Below, in pieces: positions 25,011 to 34,016 of a stretch of 45,363 nucleotides of DNA. Position numbers and translations under genes: made by a program. Where the stretch lies: the NCBI GenBank assembly GCA_903861575.1, contig CAIOUR010000184.1, positions 1 through 45,363 on the forward strand, given 5' to 3'. The first letter of the stretch is position 1. The number at the start of each line of letters is the position of its first letter. The DNA is from an uncultured beta proteobacterium (GTDB lineage: Bacteria > Pseudomonadota > Gammaproteobacteria > Burkholderiales > Burkholderiaceae_C). The notes beneath the pieces are model-generated. The model made no database searches. It was not told where the DNA came from and saw nothing but the letters and a program-made list of their open reading frames with translations.

Positions 25011-25907
25011 ATGTCTGAGCATCCGCCCCTGCAACTCGACCCGCGCCAGCGCGCCATGCTGGCCGAGATGGGTGTGCGTGTGTGGTTGCCCGAGGATGCT
25101 GCAGCTATTCCGCGAGAGCCCGCTCCGGCGCAAGCCGCTGCACCTGCGCCCGTCAAGGCGCGAAGTGTTGAAGCTAAAGCCCCAGGGCGCGATGTGCCGG
25201 TTGCGGGATTCGCTCCTGTAGCTGGTGTAGCCCCGTCATCTCAGGCTTTCAGTCCGGGTCCGCCGCCGCAGGTTCAGTCGCTGGACTGGTCAGCGCTGAC
25301 CCAGGCCGCTGCCGGTTGCCAGGCCTGCGCCATGTGCCAGGGCCGTAAAAACACGGTGCTGCGCGCGCCCGCCACACCCGGCCAGACAGCCGACTGGCTG
25401 GTCGTGGGTGAGGCGCCGGACGAAGAAGAAGACCGTCAGGGCGTGGCCTTTGTTGGCGACGCCGGTGTTTTGCTGGACAACATGCTGTCTGCGTTGGGCC
25501 TGAAACGGCTGGCGTTGCAAGGCCAAAGCCTCGACCCAGAGCCCGCTTACACCGAACCTGCGCATAGCGCCTATCTAAGCCACGCGCTCCAATGCCGCCC
25601 CCCTGCGGGCCGCAGCCCGCAGCTTGCCGATGTGTCGGTATGCCGCGCATTTTTGGAGCGCGAAATCGCGCTGGTCCGCCCCAAGGTAATTTTGGCTATG
25701 GGCCGACTGGCCGCCTTGGCCGTGCTGTCAGACCAGCCCGCGCTGCTGGCGCAGCCCATGGGGAGGCAACGGGGCAGCTTGCACCAGTTCCAGGGTATTC
25801 CGGTGGTGATTACGTATTCGCCACATTACCTGCTGCGCAACAGCGGGGACAAAGCCAAAGCGTGGCTGGACCTCAACTTGGCGGCGGATGCCTTGGCGTC
25901 CGTTTAG
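25011..25907 (+). CDS. Uracil-DNA glycosylase family 4-like protein
   Basis: 298 residues. The N-terminal ~100 residues are Pro/Ala-rich and probably disordered. Then comes the family 4/5 fold with iron-sulfur cysteines C103, C106, C195 and C211 (CQAC, QCRPP, VCRAF). Motif A is GEAPDEEED (133-141), where GEAPG is usual. Motif B reads TYSPHYLLR (268-276), where relatives have HPA/HPS, so the expected active-site His is Ser270, with a His two residues on. The fold assignment is firm, but glycosylase activity is uncertain because of these changes. It follows rimI by 27 bases and is the last gene of the tsaB-rimI run. Confidence 0.82.
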   Translation: MSEHPPLQLDPRQRAMLAEMGVRVWLPEDAAAIPREPAPAQAAAPAPVKARSVEAKAPGRDVPVAGFAPVAGVAPSSQAFSPGPPPQVQSLDWSALTQAAAGCQACAMCQGRKNTVLRAPATPGQTADWLVVGEAPDEEEDRQGVAFVGDAGVLLDNMLSALGLKRLALQGQSLDPEPAYTEPAHSAYLSHALQCRPPAGRSPQLADVSVCRAFLEREIALVRPKVILAMGRLAALAVLSDQPALLAQPMGRQRGSLHQFQGIPVVITYSPHYLLRNSGDKAKAWLDLNLAADALASV

Positions 25908-25920
25908 CGCGCTTGCTACG

Positions 25921-26751
25921 TCAGAATTGGTACAGCGCCTTGAAGCCGAATTCCTCGGTCGTATTGGCGGGTTCGTACATGCTTTTGGAGTAGCTGGTGC
26001 CGCCGGATTTATAGGTCCACGTGGCCAAATCGGAGTTGGCGATGCTCCAGTATTTCCAATAAGGCCCCAGTGACCAACCATCAGGGCGTTTGTACATGAA
26101 CGATGCGTTCAAACCGTATCCCGATGTCTGACGGTTGTTGACGTCGGTTGAGCTGGTGTACCCAAAACTGTTCATCACCGACAGGCCGCTGAATTGGTTA
26201 CCAGACACCAGGTAGTCCAGCTCAAACGTGCTCTCCAACATGCCGCCGTCTCCGGTGAGTGAGCGCTGTTTGAAGCCTACAGGAATGTAGAGATAGGTGC
26301 TTTGCCGGTCGTACATCACTGCACCCGTGCTTGTGGTCAGCCCACCACCCGTTTCATTCAAAAACCGGTAGCCAAAACCGACGTAGGGTGAAACGATCTG
26401 GTTACCGTAGACCCAATCGGTACCGATGGCCAGCTTCGCGTTGTAGTAGTACTTGGGCACGTTCAGGGTGCCGGAGCCGCTGTAGCGGTCGGTGCCGGTG
26501 GCGTAATCGATTCCAGTCAGAAGAAACTGCCCACCGTTGAACAGGGACGTTTTTTGGTATTCAAGTCCGTAGTTGATGGACGTGACACCAACGCTTACGC
26601 TGGGCTCCTGGTAAGAATAACTGGACAGCGTGACGCCAAGCTCTTGGGCTTCCCGTGTACGCAAATGGTCGGATACCAGGCTGTCGGCTTGGGCTGGAGC
26701 AAGAGCTGCAAGTAAGAGCGCCATGCCTAAGCTGTTCGGGGTTGTGGTCAT
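25921..26751 (-). CDS. Predicted outer-membrane beta-barrel protein
   Basis: 276 residues from the ATG at 26751. A signal peptide (MTTTPNSLGMALLLAALAPAQA) is followed by many alternating aromatic/polar strands rich in Tyr, Ser, Gly and Thr. The last residues FGFKALYQF end in Phe, the typical C-terminal signal for barrel insertion by BAM. Family not recognised. The GC content of a hand-counted 120-base stretch (26101-26220) is 64/120 (53%), against about 67-68% in stretches of the flanking genes, which suggests a different origin. It starts only 23 bases after the tRNA-Ser CCA end on the same strand. The upstream track residues MAEWSIAPVLKTG are a translated tRNA, not protein. Confidence 0.72.
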   Translation of the reverse strand: MTTTPNSLGMALLLAALAPAQADSLVSDHLRTREAQELGVTLSSYSYQEPSVSVGVTSINYGLEYQKTSLFNGGQFLLTGIDYATGTDRYSGSGTLNVPKYYYNAKLAIGTDWVYGNQIVSPYVGFGYRFLNETGGGLTTSTGAVMYDRQSTYLYIPVGFKQRSLTGDGGMLESTFELDYLVSGNQFSGLSVMNSFGYTSSTDVNNRQTSGYGLNASFMYKRPDGWSLGPYWKYWSIANSDLATWTYKSGGTSYSKSMYEPANTTEEFGFKALYQF

Positions 26752-26774
26752 CCAATAATATTTGTCAAGGTGGT

Positions 26775-26862
26775 TGGCGGAAGCGGTGAGATTCGAACTC
26801 ACGGACGGTTTCCCGTCGCCGGTTTTCAAGACCGGTGCAATCGACCACTCTGCCACGCTTCC
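26775..26862 (-). tRNA. tRNA-Ser (anticodon UGA)
   Basis: 88 bases including the encoded CCA end. The acceptor stem GGAAGCG / CGCTTCC pairs perfectly and G73 precedes CCA. The anticodon loop CTTGAAA has anticodon TGA (complement at 26826-26828). There is a class II long variable arm (CGACGGGAAACCGTC region) and a T arm GTGAGTTCGAATCTCAC. It lies between the asparaginase and barrel-protein genes, all on the minus strand. Confidence 0.97.
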
Positions 26863-26885
26863 TGGGGTACTTCTTGCTGCGAACG

Positions 26886-26891
26886 ATTCTA
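26886..26891 (-). promoter_or_regulatory. Possible -10 box for tRNA-Ser
   Basis: TAGAAT on the minus strand, 23 bases upstream of the tRNA 5' end. It lies between the tRNA and the 3' end of the asparaginase gene, whose tail would contain any -35 element. No clear -35 is seen. Confidence 0.35.
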
Positions 26892-26907
26892 AGTCAGTGC
26901 CCCGTTG

Positions 26908-27924
26908 CTAAACCGCCTGTAGACGAAACGCCGCTCGGCGTTGGCCAACGGCTGCGCCGCGCGCGCTCAGGATGTCGCTGGCGCGCCAGAGCGCGAGTTG
27001 GGCGCGCTGCACATCGTCCAGCCAACCCAGCTGGTCCAGGGTTTCTACGGCGGCGGCGTAAAGCGCGGTTTTATTGCCGTCGCTGATCTTGATGGCCAGC
27101 GCCTCGCCCCGGCTTTTGCTGCCGATCACCTGCACGCCATCGGCACCGATTTTGGTCACCCAGTCACCCCGGCCCGCTTCCATAAAGGCTGCGTCGTTGC
27201 GTCCGGTGCCGCTGACCATGTCGGGGTGGCTGCTCATGGCCTCGCCCAAGAGCGCGAAGCTGGCACCGAATTCCGCATCGCGCGTGCCGCTAGCCAGGCG
27301 CGCGTAGCCGTAGGCGAGTTTGGACAGCGGCATCGCAAAGTTCGGCGCTGAGCAGCCGTCAATGCCCATCTTCATGTCCGACACCTCCATGCCCACGGCG
27401 CGGGCCACGTCTTTGGCAACCGCTTGTTGCAGCGGATGCGCCGGGTCGGTGTAGTCGTCCACGGTCCAGCCCTGGCCGATGCAGTGCGCGACAAAACCCG
27501 CGTGCTTGCCGCTGCAGTTGTGGTGGCGCTCGTCGAACTGCAGGCCATCGGGCGCGCTTTTGTCCATCAGCGAATACAGGCCCGGGACGCCGCAGCCGCA
27601 GCGCAGACGTTGGTGGGTTTGGCCGCTTTTTCCCAACATGCTCTCCACGGCTGCCACGTGTTTGGCCTCGGCGTTGTGGCTGGCGCAGAGCATGGCGACT
27701 TCTGGCGTGCTGAAGCCGAAGCGTTGCACGCCACCGGCCTCCACAAACGGCAAAGCTTGAAACGCTTTGAGCGTGGAGCGGGTGAAGGTGACAAAGTCGG
27801 CATCGCCGGCCTGCGCCAGCACTTTGCCGCGCCCGTTAACCACGGCGATTGCGCCGAAATGGGTGCATTCAACATAACCGCCACGGGTGAGCTCAACCAA
27901 GGGGACCAAGGCATTCATGGACAT
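26908..27924 (-). CDS. Asparaginase family protein (AnsA-type, bacterial L-asparaginase II)
   Basis: 338 residues from the ATG at 27924, which has GGAG seven bases upstream; the track start is six codons longer. It matches the Rhizobium-type asparaginase II family (Pfam asparaginase_II), unrelated to E. coli AnsB: VELTRGGYVECTHFGAIAVVN, TRSTLKAFQALPFV (Ser-x-x-Lys pair), LCASHNAE, CGCGVPGLYSL, HHNCSGKHAGF and MGIDGCSAPNFAMPL. It presumably hydrolyses asparagine to aspartate and ammonia in the cytoplasm, as no signal peptide is visible. It is divergent from the peptide importer gene yejA, so both could belong to amino-acid scavenging; that link is inference. Confidence 0.9.
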   Translation of the reverse strand: MSMNALVPLVELTRGGYVECTHFGAIAVVNGRGKVLAQAGDADFVTFTRSTLKAFQALPFVEAGGVQRFGFSTPEVAMLCASHNAEAKHVAAVESMLGKSGQTHQRLRCGCGVPGLYSLMDKSAPDGLQFDERHHNCSGKHAGFVAHCIGQGWTVDDYTDPAHPLQQAVAKDVARAVGMEVSDMKMGIDGCSAPNFAMPLSKLAYGYARLASGTRDAEFGASFALLGEAMSSHPDMVSGTGRNDAAFMEAGRGDWVTKIGADGVQVIGSKSRGEALAIKISDGNKTALYAAAVETLDQLGWLDDVQRAQLALWRASDILSARGAAVGQRRAAFRLQAV

Positions 27925-28010
27925 AAGGGCTCCGAGGAACAAAACACGCGGGCGTCAACCCCGCGAAAGCCCCAAGCATAGTCCGCGCCAAACTCTTGCA
28001 GAATAGAGTG

Positions 28011-29846
28011 ATGCCATTTGTCTTGCGAAGTGTGTTGTTGCTCGGGGCCGCGCTGTCTTGCGCGCCGGCGTGGTGCGCGCACGCGTATGCGCAGTTCGGC
28101 GACATCCGCTACCTCGCCGGCTTTACCCATTTTGCGTACGTCAACCCGGACGCCCCCAAAGGCGGACAGATCGCCATGGTCGCGCCCACCCGTGCTTCCA
28201 GTTTTGACAAATACAACCCTTTCACCCTCAAAGGCACGCCGCCGCCGGGCCTGCTCAGCCTGGTTTTTGAGACCTTGCTGACCGGTAACGCCGAAGAGCC
28301 GACCACCGCCTACGGCCTGCTGGCGCAAGAGATCGCGCTGGCCCCGGACAAGCTTTCGGCCACTTTCACGCTCAACCCGCAAGCGCGCTTTCACAACGGC
28401 GAGCCGGTGCTGGCTGCTGATGTCAAGCATTCCTACGACAAGCTCATCAGCAAAGAAGCCGCGCCGCAGTTCCGCACCTATTTCAGCGAGGTCAAGGCTG
28501 TCACGGTGCTGGGTGAGCGCAGCATCCGTTTTGACTTTGTGCGTGCCAACGCCGAGCTGCCGCTGATCGTGGGCGGCATGCCGGTGTTTCCGCGCAGCTG
28601 GGGCGCGGGCAAACCGCTGGACCAGATCGTGACCGACCTGCCGATTGGCTCGGGGCCTTACCGCATCGGCAAGGTCGACTTTGGCAAAGATGTGCAGTAC
28701 GTGCGCGACCCGGCCTATTGGGGCAAAGACCTGAACGTGCGCAAAGGCATGTACAACTTTGATCGCATCGTCTACCGCCTGTACAAAGATCCCACCGCGC
28801 AACTCGAGGCCTTCAAGGCTGGCGAGTTCGACTACATCCAAGCCTTCATTGCCCGCGAATGGGCGCGTGCTTACAAGGGCAAACCCTTTGACAGTGGTCG
28901 CCTCATCAAGCGTGAGCTGCAGCACGGCAACGCGGGGGACTTTCAGGGCTTTATGTTCAACACCCGTCTTCCGAAGTTCAAGGACGTGCGCGTGCGCCAA
29001 GCCATTGAATTGGCGATGGACTATGAGTGGATGAACCGCCAACTGTTCTACAACGCCTATACCCGCGTGCGCGGCTACTTTGTCGGCAGCGACTTTGAGG
29101 CCAAAGACCTGCCCGCCCCCGACGAGATGGCGCTGCTCGAACCTTTGCGTGCGCAACTGCAGCCCGAGGTCTTCAACCAGCCGGTACCGCTACCACCCGC
29201 CACCAGCCTGGACCCGGCCTCCGGCCACACCCTGCGCGACCATCTGCGCCAGGCGCGGGACCTGCTCGCACAAGCGGGGTGGACCTACCGCGACGGCGCG
29301 CTGCGCAACGCCAAGGGCGAGGCTTTCACCCTGCAATTTTTGGATGACTCCGGCTCCATGGGCCGCGTGGTCACGCCCTATTCCAAAAACTTGGAGAAGC
29401 TGGGCTTTGCGGTCAACTACAAAGTGGTAGACCCCACCATTTTGCAAAAGCGCGTCGACGCCTTTGACTTCGAGCTGATCAGCAACCGCATCCATGGCAG
29501 CGAAGCGCCGGGCACCGAGTTGCTGGAACGCTTTGGATCCAAGGCGGCTACGGTAGAAGGTTCCAACAACATCATCGGCATCCAGGACAAAGCGGTGGAC
29601 GCGCTGCTGGACCGCGTCGTCAGCGCGCAGACCCGGCCCCAGCTGGTGGCCTCTGTCAAGGCGCTGGACCGGGTGCTGCGCCATGGCCACTACGCGGTGC
29701 CGCATTGGTATGGCAGCGTGCACCGGGTGGCCTGGCGCGCCGGGCGTTTTGAGCAACCTGCGGTCACTCCGCGCTACTACCAACCCGAAAGCTGGATCCA
29801 GTCCACCTGGTGGGCGACGCCAGCCAATTTGCGCGGGGAGCCCTGA
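28011..29846 (+). CDS. yejA: Peptide ABC importer, periplasmic binding protein YejA
   Basis: Family 5 extracellular solute-binding protein, 611 residues. The ATG at 28011 gives a clean signal peptide (VLRSVLLLGAALSCAPAWC, likely cleaved near AHAYA); a TTG at 27996 is less likely. The YejA hallmark FAYVNPDAPKGGQI follows the signal. Then come FVFETLLTGNAEEPTTAYGLLAQ-like and NARFHNGEPVLAADVKHSYD-like segments, and the C-terminal VPHWY. It captures oligopeptides (in enterobacteria, microcin C-like peptides) for the YejBEF transporter encoded next, three bases away. It begins a four-gene operon. Confidence 0.93.
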   Translation: MPFVLRSVLLLGAALSCAPAWCAHAYAQFGDIRYLAGFTHFAYVNPDAPKGGQIAMVAPTRASSFDKYNPFTLKGTPPPGLLSLVFETLLTGNAEEPTTAYGLLAQEIALAPDKLSATFTLNPQARFHNGEPVLAADVKHSYDKLISKEAAPQFRTYFSEVKAVTVLGERSIRFDFVRANAELPLIVGGMPVFPRSWGAGKPLDQIVTDLPIGSGPYRIGKVDFGKDVQYVRDPAYWGKDLNVRKGMYNFDRIVYRLYKDPTAQLEAFKAGEFDYIQAFIAREWARAYKGKPFDSGRLIKRELQHGNAGDFQGFMFNTRLPKFKDVRVRQAIELAMDYEWMNRQLFYNAYTRVRGYFVGSDFEAKDLPAPDEMALLEPLRAQLQPEVFNQPVPLPPATSLDPASGHTLRDHLRQARDLLAQAGWTYRDGALRNAKGEAFTLQFLDDSGSMGRVVTPYSKNLEKLGFAVNYKVVDPTILQKRVDAFDFELISNRIHGSEAPGTELLERFGSKAATVEGSNNIIGIQDKAVDALLDRVVSAQTRPQLVASVKALDRVLRHGHYAVPHWYGSVHRVAWRAGRFEQPAVTPRYYQPESWIQSTWWATPANLRGEP

Positions 29847-29848
29847 GC

Positions 29849-30883
29849 ATGCTGAGCTACATCGTCAAACGCCTGCTGCTGATGGTGCCCACGTTGTTGG
29901 GCGTACTGCTGGTTACCTTTGCGGTGATCCAGTTCGTACCCGGCGGGCCGGTGGAGCAAATGGTCTCGCAGCTGCAGGGCCGCGACAGCGGCGGTGAGGG
30001 CGCTGCTACCAGCGGCGCGGGTTACCGGGGCCGCCAAGGCGTGGACGCCAAGCGCATCGAAGAAATCCGTCAGCTCTATGGCTTTGACAAACCCGCGCCC
30101 GAGCGCTTCATGCAGATGCTCGGCCAGTTCGCCCGCTTCGATTTGGGCAGCAGTTTTTTCTATCCCAAAACCGTGTGGCAACTGGTGCGCGAGAAGCTGC
30201 CGGTCTCCATCAGCCTGGGGCTGTGGACGTTTTTGCTGAGCTACCTCGTATCCATACCGCTGGGTATTGCCAAGGCGGTGCGCGCCGGCACCCGCTTTGA
30301 CACCTGGACCAGCCTGCTGGTGCTGGTGGGTTATGCGATTCCTGGCTTTGTGCTGGGCGTGGCGCTGCTGGTGGTGTTTGGCGGGCAGTTGCAATGGTTC
30401 CCGCTGCGCGGCCTGACCTCAGGCAATTGGGAGACGCTGAGCTGGGTTGCCAAAGTCACCGACTACCTGTGGCATATCACCTTACCGGTCACGGCCAGCG
30501 TGTTGGGTGCGTTTGCGGTCACCACCATCCTGACTAAAAACGCGTTTCTGGAGGAGATTGGCAAGCAGTACGTTTTGACCGCCCGCGCCAAAGGCTTGAG
30601 CGAAGGCCGCGTGCTATGGAAGCATGTGCTGCGCAATGCGCTCATCCCGCTGGTCACCGGGTTCCCGGCGGCGTTTGTGGGGGCGTTTTTTACCGGCTCG
30701 CTATTGATTGAAACCCTGTTCTCGCTCGATGGCTTGGGGCTCTTGAGTTACGAGAGCGTGATGCGGCGCGACTATCCCGTGGTCTTGGGCACGCTGTATT
30801 TGTTCACGCTGATGGGTCTGGTGACCAAGCTGATCAGTGACCTGTGCTACCTGTGGGTGGACCCGCGCGTGAAGTTCGAATGA
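29849..30883 (+). CDS. yejB: Peptide ABC importer permease YejB
   Basis: 344-residue inner-membrane permease. Start at 29849, two bases after the yejA stop. N terminus MLSYIVKRLLLMVPTLLGVLLVTF is typical of DppB/YejB. A Gly-rich soluble loop (~residues 45-65) precedes DAKRIEEIRQLYGFDKPAPERF, which is characteristic of YejB. The EAA loop for contact with the ATPase is LTARAKGLSEGRVLWKHVLRNALIPL. It ends inside the yejE start codon (ATGA). Confidence 0.93.
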   Translation: MLSYIVKRLLLMVPTLLGVLLVTFAVIQFVPGGPVEQMVSQLQGRDSGGEGAATSGAGYRGRQGVDAKRIEEIRQLYGFDKPAPERFMQMLGQFARFDLGSSFFYPKTVWQLVREKLPVSISLGLWTFLLSYLVSIPLGIAKAVRAGTRFDTWTSLLVLVGYAIPGFVLGVALLVVFGGQLQWFPLRGLTSGNWETLSWVAKVTDYLWHITLPVTASVLGAFAVTTILTKNAFLEEIGKQYVLTARAKGLSEGRVLWKHVLRNALIPLVTGFPAAFVGAFFTGSLLIETLFSLDGLGLLSYESVMRRDYPVVLGTLYLFTLMGLVTKLISDLCYLWVDPRVKFE

Positions 30884-31944
30884 GCGCGCCGCCCGTCTCT
30901 GTTGCTGTGTCCTTGTCGCCCACCCGACGCGCCTGGCGGCGTTTCCGTGCGCACCGTCTGGGCTTTGCCAGTTTGGTGCTGTTTGTGGCGCTGTTTGCGT
31001 TGAGCTTGGTGGCCGAGTTGGTCTCCAATGACAAGCCGCTGCTGGTGCGTTATGAGGGTCAGTGGTTTGTGCCCATCGTCCACAACCCGCCCGAGACCGC
31101 TTTCGGTGGCGATTTCGCCAGCCCCACGGATTTTCTGGACCCCTTCATTCGCCAGCAACTCGCCCGCCCGGGCAATTGGGCTGTGTACCCGCCCAACCCG
31201 TACCACCACAGCACGCTCAACTACTTTGCCAAACAGCCTAACCCGGCTGCGCCCTCGGCGGACAACTGGCTGGGAACCGACGACCGGGGTCGCGACCTGC
31301 TGGCGCGTTTGCTCTACGGCTTTCGCGTGTCCATTTTGTTTGCGCTGGTGCTCACCATTTCGGGCACGCTGCTGGGCGTGGCCACGGGCGCGGTGCAGGG
31401 CTATTTTGTCGGCAAGACCGATCTGGCCATGCAGCGCTTCATCGAAGTCTGGAGCGCCATGCCCGAGCTGTATTTGCTCATCATTTTTTCTGCTTTGTTC
31501 GAACCCAGCGTGAGCCTGTTGTTAGTGCTGCTGAGCCTGTTTGGCTGGATGGGTTTGTCGGACTATGTGCGCGCCGAGTTTTTGCGCAACCGCCAGCTGG
31601 ATTACGTGCGCGCTGCTCGGGCTTTGGGCCTCTCCAACGGACACATCATCTGGCGCCACGTGCTGCCTAACAGCCTGACACCGGTTGTCACCTTCTTGCC
31701 TTTTCGCATGAGCGCGGCCATTCTGGCGCTCACCAGCCTGGACTTTCTGGGCCTGGGCGTGCCGCCCGGAACGCCGAGCCTGGGCGAGCTGCTCGCGCAG
31801 GGCAAAAGCAATATCGACGCGTGGTGGATTTCGCTCTCTACGTTCGGCGTGCTGGTTGTCACCCTGCTGCTACTGACCTTTATGGGCGAAGCCCTGCGCG
31901 ACGCGCTGGACCCGCGCCAGATCAACCGGGAGCCCGGCGCATGA
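30880..31944 (+). CDS. yejE: Peptide ABC importer permease YejE
   Basis: 354-residue second permease of the YejABEF system. The N-terminal extension SPTRRAWRRFRAHRLGFASLVLF leads into helix 1. A periplasmic stretch with NPPETAFGGDFASPTDFLDPFI is typical of YejE. The EAA loop is VRAARALGLSNGHIIWRHVLPNSLTPV. The start at 30880 overlaps yejB, and the stop overlaps yejF by four bases, so all subunits are translationally coupled. Confidence 0.93.
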   Translation: MSAPPVSVAVSLSPTRRAWRRFRAHRLGFASLVLFVALFALSLVAELVSNDKPLLVRYEGQWFVPIVHNPPETAFGGDFASPTDFLDPFIRQQLARPGNWAVYPPNPYHHSTLNYFAKQPNPAAPSADNWLGTDDRGRDLLARLLYGFRVSILFALVLTISGTLLGVATGAVQGYFVGKTDLAMQRFIEVWSAMPELYLLIIFSALFEPSVSLLLVLLSLFGWMGLSDYVRAEFLRNRQLDYVRAARALGLSNGHIIWRHVLPNSLTPVVTFLPFRMSAAILALTSLDFLGLGVPPGTPSLGELLAQGKSNIDAWWISLSTFGVLVVTLLLLTFMGEALRDALDPRQINREPGA

Positions 31945-33524
31945 GCGCGCTGCTTTCTTTGCGCGACTTGCGTGTGTCCTTTGGTGCGCGCGAGGTGGTG
32001 CATGGCCTGAGCCTGGACATAGCGCTTGGCGAAAAGCTGGCTCTGGTGGGCGAGTCCGGCTCGGGCAAAACCGTCTCGGCGCTGGCTTTGTTGGGGCTGG
32101 CGCGCGGGGCGCGGGTGTCGGGCCAGGCTTTGTGGGGCGGGAGCGATCTGCTCACGCTCGCGCAGCCCGCCATGGAGGCCGTGCGCGGCAGCGAGATCGC
32201 CATGATTTTCCAGGAGCCCATGACGGCGCTCAACCCGCTGTTCACAGTGGGGGAGCAAATTGCCGAAGTGCTGCAATGGAAAACCGGTCTCTCGCGCAGC
32301 GCCGCCTGGAACCGCGCCGTGGAGTTATTGGCGGACACCGGCATCACCGAGCCCGCGCGCCGCGCCGCCGCCTACCCGCACCAAATCAGCGGCGGCCAAC
32401 GCCAGCGCGCCATGATCGCCATGGCGCTGGCCTGTGCGCCCAAACTGCTGCTCGCCGATGAGCCCACCACCGCGCTAGACGTCGCATTGCGCGGGCAAAT
32501 TTTGGATTTGCTCGACAGCCTGCAAGCCCGCCACGGCATGGCCGTGCTGCTCATCACGCACGACCTCAACATCGTGCGCCGCTTTGCCGATCGCGTCGCC
32601 GTCATGGAGGAAGGCCATCTGGTCGAGCAAGGCGTGGTGGACCAGGTGCTTGCCAACCCGCAGCACAGCTACACCCGCCGCCTGGTGGGCAGCATTCCGG
32701 TGCGCAAGGTGCCTGCTTTGCAGCCAGACGCGCCGGTGTTGCTGGAGGCGCAGGCCCTGCGCGTGAGCTACCCCATCCCGCTGCCGGGCTGGCGCGGTTG
32801 GTGGCGCAAGGGCACGTTTGTGGCCGTCAAAGGCGCGGACCTGTCGCTGCACCAGGGCGAAACGCTGGCAGTGATGGGCGAGTCCGGCTCGGGTAAATCC
32901 ACGCTGGCCTTGGCCGCGCTGGGCTTGCTGCCGCACGGCGGCACGCTGCGCGTGTTGGGCCAGGCTTGGAGCGGCAGCCCGACCACTGATCTGCCCTTGC
33001 GCCGTGCGGTGCAAGTGGTGTTCCAGGATCCGTTCTCATCGCTGTCGCCGCGCATGAGCGTGGGCGACATCGTGGGCGAAGGCCTGCGTCTGCACGCCCC
33101 CGAACTCAGCCCTTCGCAGCGCAACACCCGCGTCGTCCGGGCCTTGGATGAAGTCGGCTTGCGCGAAGCCGAATTCCCCGGCCTGTTGGCGCGCTACCCG
33201 CACGAGTTTTCCGGCGGCCAGCGCCAGCGCCTGGCCATTGCCCGCGCCTTGGTGATTGAGCCGCGCCTGCTGGTGCTAGACGAGCCCACCAGCGCGCTCG
33301 ATGTCTCCATCCAAAAACAGGTGCTCGACCTGCTGCAAGACCTGCAAGCCCGCCGGGGTTTGAGCTATCTGCTCATTACCCACGACGTTGCCGTGGTCCG
33401 CGCCATGGCCCACACCGTGCTGGTGATGAAAGACGGTGCGGTGATCGAGGCGGGCAGCGTGGACGATGTGCTCACCCGGCCTCGGGAGGCGTACACGCGG
33501 GAGTTGGTGGAAGGATCCGGGTAG
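31941..33524 (+). CDS. yejF: Peptide ABC importer ATPase YejF (two nucleotide-binding domains)
   Basis: 527 residues with two complete ABC ATPase domains in one chain, the usual YejF form. First: Walker A GESGSGKT (37-44), signature [15 protein letters not shown], Walker [13 protein letters not shown]. Second: Walker [10 protein letters not shown], signature [15 protein letters not shown], Walker [13 protein letters not shown]. Each is followed by an ITHD switch His. Linker segments carry the [12 protein letters not shown] oligopeptide-transporter motif. It drives peptide uptake through YejB/YejE. Last gene of the operon; it converges on fucU. Confidence 0.95.
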   Translation: MSALLSLRDLRVSFGAREVVHGLSLDIALGEKLALVGESGSGKTVSALALLGLARGARVSGQALWGGSDLLTLAQPAMEAVRGSEIAMIFQEPMTALNPLFTVGEQIAEVLQWKTGLSRSAAWNRAVELLADTGITEPARRAAAYPHQISGGQRQRAMIAMALACAPKLLLADEPTTALDVALRGQILDLLDSLQARHGMAVLLITHDLNIVRRFADRVAVMEEGHLVEQGVVDQVLANPQHSYTRRLVGSIPVRKVPALQPDAPVLLEAQALRVSYPIPLPGWRGWWRKGTFVAVKGADLSLHQGETLAVMGESGSGKSTLALAALGLLPHGGTLRVLGQAWSGSPTTDLPLRRAVQVVFQDPFSSLSPRMSVGDIVGEGLRLHAPELSPSQRNTRVVRALDEVGLREAEFPGLLARYPHEFSGGQRQRLAIARALVIEPRLLVLDEPTSALDVSIQKQVLDLLQDLQARRGLSYLLITHDVAVVRAMAHTVLVMKDGAVIEAGSVDDVLTRPREAYTRELVEGSG

Positions 33525-33560
33525 CGAGGGTACGGTTGAGCCTGCGGTGCGCGGTCGAAT

Positions 33561-34013
33561 TTAAGCCTCCGGCGCGATCACCCCTTTTTTCAAGATAAAG
33601 CACCCGTAAAAGCGCCGCTCGCTGGTGGCGATCACGGCGTAAGCTTTTTTCGCCTGCTCGTAAAAAGCCATGCGTTCTACCGAGCCCATCGGCCAGCTGC
33701 GACCTTCCGCTTGGTCGATTAGGGCCTGTACCTCAGTCTGAATCGCCGGAAGTGCCATGGGGTTACCCACCACTTCCATGCGCACAACCGGCGCGTCCAC
33801 GAAGGTGTCGAGCGGGAAGACGGAAAGGACCGCGCGAACCGCTTGCGGAACGTCTGCACCGTCCAGCCGCAGGACTTTGCCAACGGTGGTGTGGCGCGCG
33901 ACCGAGTCGGCTGGGAAGTTGGCGTCCGCGATCACCAGATCATCGCCGTGGCCCATGGCGCACAGGGTGGCGAGCACGTCGGCGTGCAGCAGGGGGTCAA
34001 TGCCTTTGAGCAT
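33561..34013 (-). CDS. fucU: RbsD/FucU family sugar mutarotase (FucU-like)
   Basis: 150-residue protein that would speed the interconversion of alpha and beta sugar anomers (L-fucose in E. coli FucU). Family markers: MLKGIDPLLHADVLATLCAMGHGDDLVIADANFPA, with catalytic His and Asp, ERMAFYEQAKKAYAVIATSERRFYGCFILKKGV at the C terminus. FucU is distinguished from RbsD by this C-terminal part. It lies three bases after the aldo/keto reductase gene on the same strand, so it is co-transcribed. No fucose or ribose pathway gene is in the window, so the substrate is open. Confidence 0.88.
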   Translation of the reverse strand: MLKGIDPLLHADVLATLCAMGHGDDLVIADANFPADSVARHTTVGKVLRLDGADVPQAVRAVLSVFPLDTFVDAPVVRMEVVGNPMALPAIQTEVQALIDQAEGRSWPMGSVERMAFYEQAKKAYAVIATSERRFYGCFILKKGVIAPEA

Positions 34014-34016
34014 GGT

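Noticed and set aside
26760-26770. TTGACA on the minus strand just before the barrel gene start as its promoter
   Set aside because: It lies only about 11 bases before the ATG, leaving no room for a -10 box and start site ahead of the gene.
25908-26800. Attachment-site duplication of the tRNA-Ser 3' end flanking the barrel gene
   Set aside because: I looked for a copy of the tRNA 3' end between 25908 and 25921 and in the adjoining gene end and saw none, so integration at the tRNA is not shown.
26752-26856. N-terminal extension of the barrel ORF (MAEWSIAPVLKTGDG...)
   Set aside because: This is the translated tRNA-Ser sequence, a common false extension; the real protein begins at 26751 or later.
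27915-29156. 413-residue ORF antisense to yejA
   Set aside because: Shadow of yejA and the divergent gap; composition is typical of a reverse frame in GC-rich DNA (Val/Ala/Arg/His runs), with no motifs.
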